DNA of 59,022 nucleotides from Bacillota bacterium (GTDB lineage: Bacteria; Bacillota; Negativicutes; Sporomusales; UBA7701), in assembly GCA_023415775.1 (NCBI GenBank), contig JAEZJM010000026.1:1-59022 (forward strand), read 5' to 3'. Below, piece after piece: positions 26,734 through 34,675 of the stretch. Position 1 is the stretch's first letter; the number at the start of each line of letters is the position of its first letter. The notes under the pieces are model-generated. The model did not search any database, was not told the origin of the DNA, and was given only the letters and a program-made list of their open reading frames with translations. The position numbers and the translations under genes are program-made.

Positions 26734-28257
26734 TCAGATATTAGCGAACAGTCCCTGCTCTTCTACAAAACCAGTATGCTCGTGTGGCAATAAACTGTGA
26801 ATGTTCGACAACATTTCTTTAACTTTTTCAGGATACATTTGAGTCCATATATTCAGAAATGCGCTTCGTACGACACTTTCAGGGATTAGACCCAAATTTT
26901 TCCCGACTTGACTATAAATATTGTGTGGATCACCGTTAGTAATTTTCAATTTATGAAGAATGCCTCGAATACGAGAGTGATCTTCATATGGACGATGTAA
27001 CGCAACGGACATTATTCCTATATATTCATCGAGGTGGTCTAATACGGTGTTATAAATAAACGTTTCTGGGCATTCGCCAGGAAGTCTGAAAACTTTTTTC
27101 TCAGTCGATTCGATCTGTCTTGAATCGCCGTCGATGAAACAGGCGGAAGGGAATTTGTTGCTAGGATCCTGGTTATGTGCCTCATTTATCTTAACTGCGG
27201 TTCCATCTCCACTTAGTGCGTGGACCTCAATTAAATCAACAGCAATTCCTCCGTAGGCATTTAGAAGTGCCTTTACCCAATCTGCGGCAAAACTATCCTC
27301 TGTAAATATTGCAAGTTGAGCTTTGATTTGGCCTGTAATCGTTCTAAGAGCATGAATATCTAGTTTCCCTTGAATTACTTTACCTTGAAACGACGACCAA
27401 ATTGCTTGGTCTGGTAGTGGTAAAAGTGCATCATTAGAATGCGTAGTAAAGACAACTTGTATTTTTTTCCGCTCAGCTAAATCTATCAGATATTCAACCA
27501 TGCGTGTCGTTGCAATTGGGTGAAGTCCGTTTTCTATTTCTTCTATTAGTATTAATGCATTTTCTGAAAGAGCTTCTATTCTCATCACCATACGAATAAC
27601 GCTTGATTCACCAGCCCCAAAATGAAATTCAGAATATTGTACTCCTTCGTCTGTTTTTCCTGCCAATAAAGAAACTCGTCCTCGTGGGTCAATGCTAATG
27701 TGAGTATAACCAGATGTATCTTTGCTTAGAATTTTTGCGACAGCCTTAGCCACTTCAGATGTCAATAATTTCGCATCTCCGTCTTTGACCTCTAAAGAAG
27801 TAGAGCCATATTTCCTAAGTTCGACACGCTCGGTAACTGGAACAGTTCTGGATACTCCAAAAACTACAATTTCTCTTTCGAGAGCATCTCTACTCCATTT
27901 AAAATTCCCAAACGTTGCAGTCCGTTTAACAATATCGCGCTCAGCTAATTTGCGGTCAATAATTTCATATTCAATTCTCCAGTTTTGCATACTTTTATCT
28001 AAACTTCCGCTTCTTGTAAAAAACAGGCGCGGTTTGATGTCTTTGTAAGCACAACCAGCTGCTCCTAAGATTGTGGTCTTTCCACCACCATTTGGACCAA
28101 TAAGTGCTGTTACCGGGAAATCAAACTTAATAAATTGATTTTCAAATCCTCTTATTCTGCTTAAACCAATTTTTGATAAATATTTTCCATAGTTTTGTTT
28201 CTGGACCTTTTCGAGTAACAACCTTTTTGTACTATCTCTAATATCACTCTGATACAT
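26734..28257 (-). CDS. OLD-family AAA ATPase with C-terminal Toprim-like nuclease domain
   Basis: A 507-residue protein. The ABC-type ATPase has Walker A GPNGGGKTT near residue 61, a signature-like FGAGESS, Walker B ILIEEIENGLHP and an H-loop FTTHSN. The C-terminal part has a Toprim-like Glu (FTEDSFAADW) and a DxD motif (FIDGDSR). OLD proteins are nucleases, many with anti-phage roles. Base composition is strikingly AT-rich against GC-rich neighbours, a sign of transfer. It is solitary: no UvrD-like helicase or reverse transcriptase is adjacent. The ATG at 28257 is preferred, with GAGAGG 8 bases upstream, over a GTG at 28266. Confidence 0.85.
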   Translation of the reverse strand: MYQSDIRDSTKRLLLEKVQKQNYGKYLSKIGLSRIRGFENQFIKFDFPVTALIGPNGGGKTTILGAAGCAYKDIKPRLFFTRSGSLDKSMQNWRIEYEIIDRKLAERDIVKRTATFGNFKWSRDALEREIVVFGVSRTVPVTERVELRKYGSTSLEVKDGDAKLLTSEVAKAVAKILSKDTSGYTHISIDPRGRVSLLAGKTDEGVQYSEFHFGAGESSVIRMVMRIEALSENALILIEEIENGLHPIATTRMVEYLIDLAERKKIQVVFTTHSNDALLPLPDQAIWSSFQGKVIQGKLDIHALRTITGQIKAQLAIFTEDSFAADWVKALLNAYGGIAVDLIEVHALSGDGTAVKINEAHNQDPSNKFPSACFIDGDSRQIESTEKKVFRLPGECPETFIYNTVLDHLDEYIGIMSVALHRPYEDHSRIRGILHKLKITNGDPHNIYSQVGKNLGLIPESVVRSAFLNIWTQMYPEKVKEMLSNIHSLLPHEHTGFVEEQGLFANI

Positions 28258-28380
28258 AGGTTGCACCTCTCTTTAATTAAAATTACCCTTCTAAATTTAT
28301 TAGTTTTCTGTAAAATCATGTATATTCCTCTGCGCATACAAAAAATGTACCAAAAAGAAATCGGTTAAGTGAGCCAAATT
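28258..28380. other. AT-rich upstream region of the OLD gene
   Basis: About 120 bases as AT-rich as the gene itself, holding its promoter region. The change back to GC-rich sequence is abrupt near 28378, which I take as the right edge of the island. I see no terminal inverted or direct repeats at this edge. Confidence 0.5.
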
Positions 28381-28383
28381 ACC

Positions 28384-28640
28384 GTCGACGCTTTCCTGCA
28401 TTGCTTTGCCGGCGGGGGGCGGCGCTGGTGCGGCCCCCGTACAGCGAGCGGAGGCGGCGGCCGCTACTTAGCGAGGGAGCCGGTAACGGCAGCCGGCGCG
28501 AGCCATGGACGGCGAGCGAGCCGCTATCTGTCAGGAGACAGTTAGCGGCGTACGGCCAGCCGTCGGCGATGAGCTTACGTAAGACCGCCGCCGGAGCGTG
28601 GGGCAAACCCAGCGCCGCCAACCGCCGTAGGTAAGGCAGA
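28384..28640 (+). repeat. GC-rich hairpin-dense element, right copy
   Basis: Non-coding. On the plus strand: hairpin CGCTA-CT-TAGCG (28462-28473) directly followed by AGGGA (28474-28478). After 26 bases comes GCC-ATGGAC-GGC with the loop at 28505-28510. Then follows a large hairpin, GCCGCTA..CTGTC-AGGA-GACAG..TAGCGGC (28520-28549). The element mirrors the left copy at 26440-26725 in inverted orientation. Confidence 0.55.
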
Positions 28641-28676
28641 AAAAACCGGCTGGAGACTAACTCCGGCCGGTTTTCG
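28638..28676 (-). terminator. Rho-independent terminator after mobA
   Basis: Fourteen-base arms AAAACCGGCTGGAG / CTCCGGCCGGTTTT (one G-U) surround ACTAA. On the minus strand a T tract follows. It ends the long formate dehydrogenase operon. Confidence 0.85.
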
Positions 28677-29279
28677 TTATTTTACCAGTTTTTGCGCCCG
28701 CTCCAGGTCTTCGGGGGTGTTGATGTTGATGAAGGCGGTGTCGTCGGGGAGGAGGGCGCGGATTTCGGTTTCTTGGAGGTAGCGGACGTTGACTTCGGGG
28801 AAGAAGGAGATGACGCGCCGGTCGCCGCGGGCGAGGCACGCTTCGGCGGGCGCTAGGCAGGCCGCCGAGTAGATGGTGTGCAGTGGCTCGGGGCGCTCGC
28901 CGAATTGCGGCATGACGACGTCGAAGCCGGGGGCGAGGGCGGCCATGTGGCGGACGAGCTCGGGACTGATAAACGGCATGTCGCAGCCGAATACGAAGAT
29001 GCGCTTGGCGGGCCACTGCTTGAGCGCCGCGTGGATGCCGCCGAGCGGCCCCATGTCGCGGTAGAGGTCGCTTACTGTCGGCAGGCCGAGGTAGGCGTAT
29101 TCCTTGGGGGTGTTGGTCACCAGCAGGGGCGGGAGGGAGAACAGGGCGGCGACTTTTTCGGCGATGATGTCGATGAGCTTTTTGTCTCCGAGGGTGATGA
29201 AGGATTTGTTGCGGCCCATGCGGCTGCTTTTGCCGCCGGCCAGGATCACCGGGGCGATGCCCGCAAGTTCCTTGTACAT
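28677..29279 (-). CDS. mobA: Molybdenum cofactor guanylyltransferase
   Basis: A 200-residue nucleotidyltransferase that joins GMP to molybdopterin, making the bis-MGD form used by formate dehydrogenase. Motifs: VILAGGKSSRMGRNK at residues ~11-25, the DMGPLGGIHAAL segment, and GCDMPF. It lies 14 bases after fdhE at the end of the Mo/W operon, which fits its role of supplying FdhA. The molybdenum hydroxylase at 14288 uses another cofactor form, so it would not depend on MobA. Confidence 0.95.
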   Translation of the reverse strand: MYKELAGIAPVILAGGKSSRMGRNKSFITLGDKKLIDIIAEKVAALFSLPPLLVTNTPKEYAYLGLPTVSDLYRDMGPLGGIHAALKQWPAKRIFVFGCDMPFISPELVRHMAALAPGFDVVMPQFGERPEPLHTIYSAACLAPAEACLARGDRRVISFFPEVNVRYLQETEIRALLPDDTAFININTPEDLERAQKLVK

Positions 29280-29293
29280 TCCTTTCGCCTGCC

Positions 29294-30091
29294 TTAGTTG
29301 ACGTTATCCGGCGTCAGCCAGCCGGCCCGCTCGAAAACGGCGAACATCGCCGGCTGCCGGCCGCTTTCCCGCGCGGCGAGGTCGAGCTCCCAGGTGGTGA
29401 GGTAGTGGAGGGGGTAGGTGACGATGTCGGGGATGGTTTCGCGCATGTCGCAGACTTTCAGGTAGTGGCCGCATTCGTCGCAGGTTTCGATAAACCAGTC
29501 GGGCAGTTCGTCGGCGGACAGCACGGTGGCGCCCCGCTCGGCGACGTGGCCGCACAGCCCGCAGGCCGTACGCAGGTAGACCCAGACGGTGTGGCAGTGG
29601 CTGCAGACGAGGTTCTTCTTGCCGGAGGCGGCGATGATGCCCATGCCGGCGGCGGCGCCGCAGATGGGGCAGTAGGGTTCGAGCCAGTTGATGGTTTCCT
29701 CGTCGCCGGCGACGAGCGTTTCGCAGTAGGAGGCGAGGGCGGAGTGGATCTCGGCGAGCACGAAGCCGGCTTCGTCGGGGGTGATGGCGAGGTCGGCGGC
29801 CAGGGGGACGGTCTCGCCCCAGGAGACGGAGCGAGGGGCGAGGCCCATGGCGCGGCAGAAGGCCTTCGCGAACGCGTCGAGGTCGCCTGCGCCAATGCGG
29901 ATTTGCTCATAGGCGAATAACGGCTTTCCCTGGTCGATGTTTTGCGGGAAAGCCGAGTTTTTCAGTTTTTGCAGCGCGTCCATCCGGGAGAATAGCCCGA
30001 AGAGCTCGTCGCGGGCTTTGATGTATTTCTCCCAGAAGGGGAGGTTGCCTGTGAGGAAGGGGTATTTGGCGCCGAAGTCTTTTAGCTGCAT
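29294..30091 (-). CDS. fdhE: Formate dehydrogenase accessory protein FdhE
   Basis: A 265-residue cytoplasmic protein with the two rubredoxin-like zinc/iron knuckles of FdhE: CPICG and CSHC, then CGLCG and CDECGHYL. FdhE binds formate dehydrogenase alpha subunits and is needed for their activity. Sequence outside the Cys knuckles is diverged, as usual. It is in the operon directly after fdhC. Confidence 0.92.
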   Translation of the reverse strand: MQLKDFGAKYPFLTGNLPFWEKYIKARDELFGLFSRMDALQKLKNSAFPQNIDQGKPLFAYEQIRIGAGDLDAFAKAFCRAMGLAPRSVSWGETVPLAADLAITPDEAGFVLAEIHSALASYCETLVAGDEETINWLEPYCPICGAAAGMGIIAASGKKNLVCSHCHTVWVYLRTACGLCGHVAERGATVLSADELPDWFIETCDECGHYLKVCDMRETIPDIVTYPLHYLTTWELDLAARESGRQPAMFAVFERAGWLTPDNVN

Positions 30092-30120
30092 TATTTCTCC
30101 TCATTTCTGACAGGGAAGAA

Positions 30121-30147
30121 GGCGGGAAGAGGGTAAGTCTTCCCGCC
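30121..30147 (-). terminator. Hairpin between fdhC and fdhE (possible attenuator)
   Basis: A perfect 10-base inverted repeat, GGCGGGAAGA / TCTTCCCGCC, lies in the 62-base gap. The following minus-strand sequence is only moderately T-rich, so partial termination or transcript processing is more likely than full stop. Confidence 0.55.
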
Positions 30148-30153
30148 TGCCGT

Positions 30154-30813
30154 TTATTGGGACGATTTGGCTTTCATTTCCTTGTACCATTTTTCGTTGT
30201 GGCCCTTGGCGAATTCCTCGTCGATATAGCCGCTGCCCATCATGGTGTAGAATTCTTTGCTGGAGACGGGGTGGATGGCGGCGAGGTAGGCGTGGACGAT
30301 GACGCCGCAGCCGAGGAAGATGCCGACGGCCGCATGGATGAGGATGGCCCAGCGCACGACCGCGGGGGGCATGCTGGCGTAGAAGAACATCGCCAGGCCG
30401 GTGGCGGCCAGGATGCAGGAGAGGCCGATGACCATCCAGCCGAGGGATTTCTGGCCGGCGTTGTACTTGTCCTGGGGCGGCGGGGTGCCTTTGATGAACG
30501 GCGCCAGGTAGCCGCCGGCGATCTTGAACCAGGCGATGTCGTCCTTGGTGATGTTGCCGATGACTTTGAGGAATTTGACGAACAGTTTGGGATAGAGGGC
30601 GATGTAGACGAGCGGGGCGATGAAGTACACCCAGCCGAGGTATTTGTGGACGGTGGCGGCGTTCTTGAGGCCGCCGAAGGGGAGGGCGAGGAAAGCGAGG
30701 TTTTTGTTGAAGACGGCCAGCCCGGAGAGGAGCAGGAGGACAAAGACGATCAGGTTGACCCAGTGGAAGATGCGGGTCGGTTTTTCGTGTTTCAAGATGT
30801 ACCCTGGTTTCAT
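30154..30813 (-). CDS. Formate dehydrogenase, cytochrome b (gamma) subunit
   Basis: A 219-residue membrane protein with about four hydrophobic segments of the FdnI/FdoI type. Histidines suited to heme b ligation are in FHWVNLIVF, VHKYLGW and IHAAVGIFLG. It would take electrons from the Fe-S subunit to menaquinone. The start ATG overlaps the stop of fdhB (ATGA), with GGAGGAG upstream. Confidence 0.9.
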   Translation of the reverse strand: MKPGYILKHEKPTRIFHWVNLIVFVLLLLSGLAVFNKNLAFLALPFGGLKNAATVHKYLGWVYFIAPLVYIALYPKLFVKFLKVIGNITKDDIAWFKIAGGYLAPFIKGTPPPQDKYNAGQKSLGWMVIGLSCILAATGLAMFFYASMPPAVVRWAILIHAAVGIFLGCGVIVHAYLAAIHPVSSKEFYTMMGSGYIDEEFAKGHNEKWYKEMKAKSSQ

Positions 30814-31643
30814 CCTTTCATCTCCTCCTTCCCTTTGCTGTCGTCGCCGCCGTGGTGGTGATGGTCGTCCCTGGCCTGGCGGCGGGCCAGCAGGTAGTGG
30901 CCCGCGGCCGCGCCGACCGCGCCGGCGAGCATCAGGAGGCCCATCGGGTTGAAGAGGTCTTTCCAGACGAACAGCTCGAGCGGCATGGTCGGGTTGGCCG
31001 GCAGCCCGTAGCTGGCGGGCGGGTACTTGAGGACGGACATGACGCCGAGACCGCCGAGGACCTTTTCGCCGTAGAGGTTGGCGTCTTTGTGGCCGCGCGT
31101 CTTGAGCCACTCGACCCGCTTGTGGGCTTTGGCGACGAGGGCGTCGCGGTCGCCGAATTCGAGGGCGCCGGCGGGGCAGGTTTTGACGCAGGCCGGGGTG
31201 GAGGTTTTCTGCTTGTCGTCGCCGTGCTCGGTGCGGCTGAAGCACATGTCGCATTTGTTGACATGTTTGCCGATGGCCGGGACGGTGAAGGGGCAGGCGC
31301 TGTGGCAGTAGCCGCAGGCGATGCATTTGCCGGCGTCGACGGCGGTGATGCCTTTGTCGGTCTTGCTGAGCGCGCCGCTGGGGCAAACCTTGACGCAGGC
31401 CGGCTCGCCGCAGTGGTAGCACTGGACTTTAAGGATGTTGAGCTGGGGGATGGTGTCCTGCTCGAAGTTTTCGTAGAAGCGCATGATGGTGCGCGTGTCG
31501 GGGCTGAGGGAGGGGGGGTTCTGGTAGCTGCCGGTGAAGGTGGTGCGCGTCGCTTGTTCTTCGTTCCACTGCTTGCAGGCGATCTGGCAGCCGTGGCAGC
31601 CGACGCATTTGGAGCTGTCGAAGAGATACGCCAGTCTGGCCAT
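30810..31643 (-). CDS. Formate dehydrogenase, iron-sulfur (beta) subunit
   Basis: A 277-residue subunit with four ferredoxin-type [4Fe-4S] motifs (CVGCHGCQIAC, CYHCGEPAC, CIACGYCHSAC, CDMCFSR). One transmembrane helix lies near residues 235-255 (GLLMLAGAVGAAAGHYLL). The soluble part faces the same side as FdhA, that is, outside the membrane. A histidine-rich tail (DDHHHHGGDD) may bind metal. It starts 2 bases after the fdhA stop; AAGGAGGG is inside the end of fdhA. Confidence 0.95.
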   Translation of the reverse strand: MARLAYLFDSSKCVGCHGCQIACKQWNEEQATRTTFTGSYQNPPSLSPDTRTIMRFYENFEQDTIPQLNILKVQCYHCGEPACVKVCPSGALSKTDKGITAVDAGKCIACGYCHSACPFTVPAIGKHVNKCDMCFSRTEHGDDKQKTSTPACVKTCPAGALEFGDRDALVAKAHKRVEWLKTRGHKDANLYGEKVLGGLGVMSVLKYPPASYGLPANPTMPLELFVWKDLFNPMGLLMLAGAVGAAAGHYLLARRQARDDHHHHGGDDSKGKEEMKG

Positions 31644-31645
31644 TG

Positions 31646-34639
31646 CTACGCCCTCCTTACGTTGACCATGAAGGCCTTGTACTCGGGAATCCGCACGTTG
31701 GGATCACCGGCCTGGGGGGTGAGCATGTTGGCGCTGGTGACGGTGTTGGCCAGGCCGGAGGGGTCTTCGCCGAAGAAGCCGTAGTTCCAGGGGATGCCGA
31801 CGACATGGCATTTTTTGCCGTCGATGACCATCGGCTGGAGGCGCGGGGTGACAAAGGCCTTGACCTTGATCTTGCCGCGGGCGGAGGAGACTTCGACGTA
31901 TTCGCCGTTCTTGATGCCCTTGGCTTTGGCCAGCTCGGGGTCGATTTCCAGGAAGGTTTCGGGCATGGCTTCGGTGGTGGTGAGGAGCTTGCGGGTGATG
32001 TTGCCGGTCTGGTAGTGTTCGGCAACGCGGTAGGTGGTGCAGATGTAGGGGAATTCTTCGCCGCCGACGGCGGCCCATTTGTCGCGGTCGGATTTGTAGG
32101 TGACAGCCAGCGGGTTGTTCTGTACCGGGCCCATGGCGTTTTTCACCGGCGATTCCATCGGTTCGTAGTGCTCGGGGAAGGGGCCGTCGCTGGTCATGCC
32201 GCCGGGAGCGAATAGGCGGCCGAGGCCGTAGGGGACCATGATGAAGGGGGCCGCGCCCAACGGGTCGGTCGGCGCCCTGGTGCCGATGAAGTCGGGGACG
32301 TCGATGCCGGTCCATTTCTTGCCGGCGGCGTCCCAGTGGACGAGGTACTTTTTGTCGCTGAACGGTTTGCCGTCAAGGTCGCAGGAGGCGCGGTTATAGA
32401 GGATGCGACGATTCATCGGCCAGGCCCAGCCCCACTCGAGGTTAAGGCCGATGCCCTGTTTGTCGGGCTTGCGCCGCTTGGCGAGGTTGCCGGCCGGCGG
32501 GTACATGCCGCAGTAGATCCAGCTGCCGCTGGCGGTGGAGCCGTCGGCCTTGAGGGTGGCGAAGCCGGGGAGCTGCTGCTTGGTTTTGACGTCCCAGCCG
32601 TTCATTTCTTTGAAGACTTCGTCGGCGTTGTAGTGTTCGCCGCCATAGCCCCAGGTGATGTCGAGGATGGGGCCGGGGAAGACGGCGTTGGCGTCGGCGG
32701 CGTAGAGCTTTTTGAGCTCCTTGATGAGCATGTACATGACGGCGCCGTCTTCCTTGCAGTCGCCGATGGGGTCGACGGAGCGGTAGCGCATCTGCAGCCA
32801 GCGGCTGGTGTTGGTGGCTGAGCCGTCTTTTTCGACCATCGAGGCGGCGGGGAGGAGGAAGACTTCGGTTTTGATGTCTTTGGGGTTGGCGCCAGGGCGC
32901 TTCCAGAAGCGGTGGGTTTCGGATTCGAACAGGTCGATGCCCATCATCCAGTCGAGTTTTTCGAGGCCGGCGGCGGTTTTTTCGAAGTTCGGCCCGGAGA
33001 CGAGCGGGTTCATGCCCCACAGCAGCAGCCCTTTGATTTTGCCGGCGTACATGTCGTCGAAGATGTCCATGAAGCTGTGCGGGCGCGAGAACTTGGGCAG
33101 GTAGTCGAAGCAGAAATCGTTCTCGGGCTGGGCTTTGTCGCCCCACCACGCTTTGAGGAGGCTGACGGCGAATTTCGGGGTGTTTTCGGCGAAGCTGTTT
33201 TTTACGGTGATTTTTTCGAGATAGGTTTTGAGATCGGGGTGGGCGGCCGCGCCCGGCGCCGCCAGGTAGCCCGGCAGGTTGCCGAACAGCAGGCCGGCGT
33301 CGGTGGAGCCCTGGACGTTGGCTTCGCCGCGCATGGCGTTTACGCCGCCGCCGGGGAGGCCCATGTTGCCAAGGAGCAACTGGACGATGGCGAAGGCGCG
33401 GATGTTCTGCACGCCTTTTGTATGCTGAGTGAGACCCATGGCGTAGAGGAGGGTGCCGGATTTGTCGGGCACGCCGGTGGCGGAGTAGGCGGCGGCGATC
33501 TTCAGGAAGAGGTCCTGTTTCATGCCGGTGACTTTTTCGACGAGCGCCGGGGTGTAACGGGCGTAGAACTGGGTCATGCGCTGGAAGACGCAGTCGGGGC
33601 TCTGGAGGGAGGGGTCGGTGAGCGGCGCGCCGTCAGGGCCGGTCTGGTACTGCCAGGTGGCGTAGTCGTATTTTTTCTTGGCGTTGTCCCAGCCGCTGAA
33701 GTAGCCGTCCTTGAAGGCGAACTCGGGCTTGAGGAGGTAGCTGGCGTTTGTGTAGTTTTTGACGTAGGGTTCGAAGTATTTTTTGTTGGTGAGGATGTAG
33801 CTGACCAGGGCGTTGAAGAAAACGATGTCGGTGCCGGGACGGATGGGGGCGTAGATGTCGGACAGCACCGAGGTGCGGGTGTAACGGGGGTCTACGGAGA
33901 TGACGACGCCGCCTTTTTCCCGCGCCTGGTTGATGAAGCGGGCGACGCCGGGATGGTTCTCGGCGGGGTTGCCGCCGCAGACCATGATGACGTCGGCGTT
34001 GGCTACGTCGGGGATGGAGTTGGTCATGGCGCCGCGGCCGAAAGATGGTGACAAACTTGCCACCGTGGAGGAGTGTCAGATACGGGCCTGGTGTTCCAGG
34101 CCGACAATGCCGAGCGCGCGCGCGAATTTCGACAGCAGATAGTTTTCATCCGTGTCGTGAGACGCGCCGCCCAGCTGTACGAGCGCTTCGGTGCGGTTGA
34201 CCGCCACGGCGCCTTCCCTGAGTTTGAAACTGGCGTCACGGGTTTGCTTGATGCGTTTGGCGATTTCCGGGATGGCCCAGCTCCATTCCTTTTCTTCCCA
34301 CTTGTCGGAGTTGGCGGCCCGATAAAGGACCTTTTTGAGCCGGCGGGGGCTGGCGTAGACCTCATAGGCCGACGAGCCTTTGCCGCACAGGCCTCCCTGG
34401 TTGTTGGGGTTGTCGGGGTCGCCTTCGACGTTGACGACTTTGCCGTCCTTGGCGTAGACGAGCAGGCCGCAGCCGACGCCACAGTAGATGCAGACCGAGG
34501 GGCTGACCTTGGTGTCTTTGAGACGGTAGGGGCGCGGCGCGGCGATGGCGGGTACGGCGAGGTTGCCGTTCCATACGGTTGCTGCACCGGCACCGGCCGC
34601 CATCAGTTTAAGAAAGGTTCTTCTGCTGACGGTTCCCAA
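31646..34639 (-). CDS. Selenocysteine formate dehydrogenase, catalytic (alpha) subunit
   Basis: A 997-residue FdnG-type selenoprotein. The Tat signal SRRTFLK is at residues 5-11; the [4Fe-4S] ligands are Cys50, Cys53, Cys57 and Cys85. An in-frame TGA at 34078-34076 encodes Sec188 in the context HQARI-Sec-HSSTVASLSP, matching the known active-site context of FdnG. Eleven bases after the TGA an 8-base hairpin (34064-34047) can act as SECIS. The TTG start has GGAGGAG 7 bases upstream. It oxidises formate outside the membrane with the Fe-S and cytochrome b subunits. Automated annotation would split it at the TGA. Confidence 0.96.
34047..34064 (-). promoter_or_regulatory. Candidate bacterial SECIS hairpin
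   Basis: On the minus strand GGTGGCAA-GT-TTGTCACC folds into an 8-base stem (one G-U) with a GU apex. It begins 12 bases after the Sec codon. Position and GU apex agree with bacterial SECIS elements bound by SelB. Confidence 0.7.
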
Positions 34640-34675
34640 GTTTTCTCCTCCTTTGAAGCGTTGTATATTTTAAAT

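Noticed and set aside
34047..34078. Frameshift or nonsense mutation splitting formate dehydrogenase alpha
   Set aside because: The stop is TGA, in frame, at the exact selenocysteine position, with a SECIS-like hairpin after it; both halves are otherwise intact.
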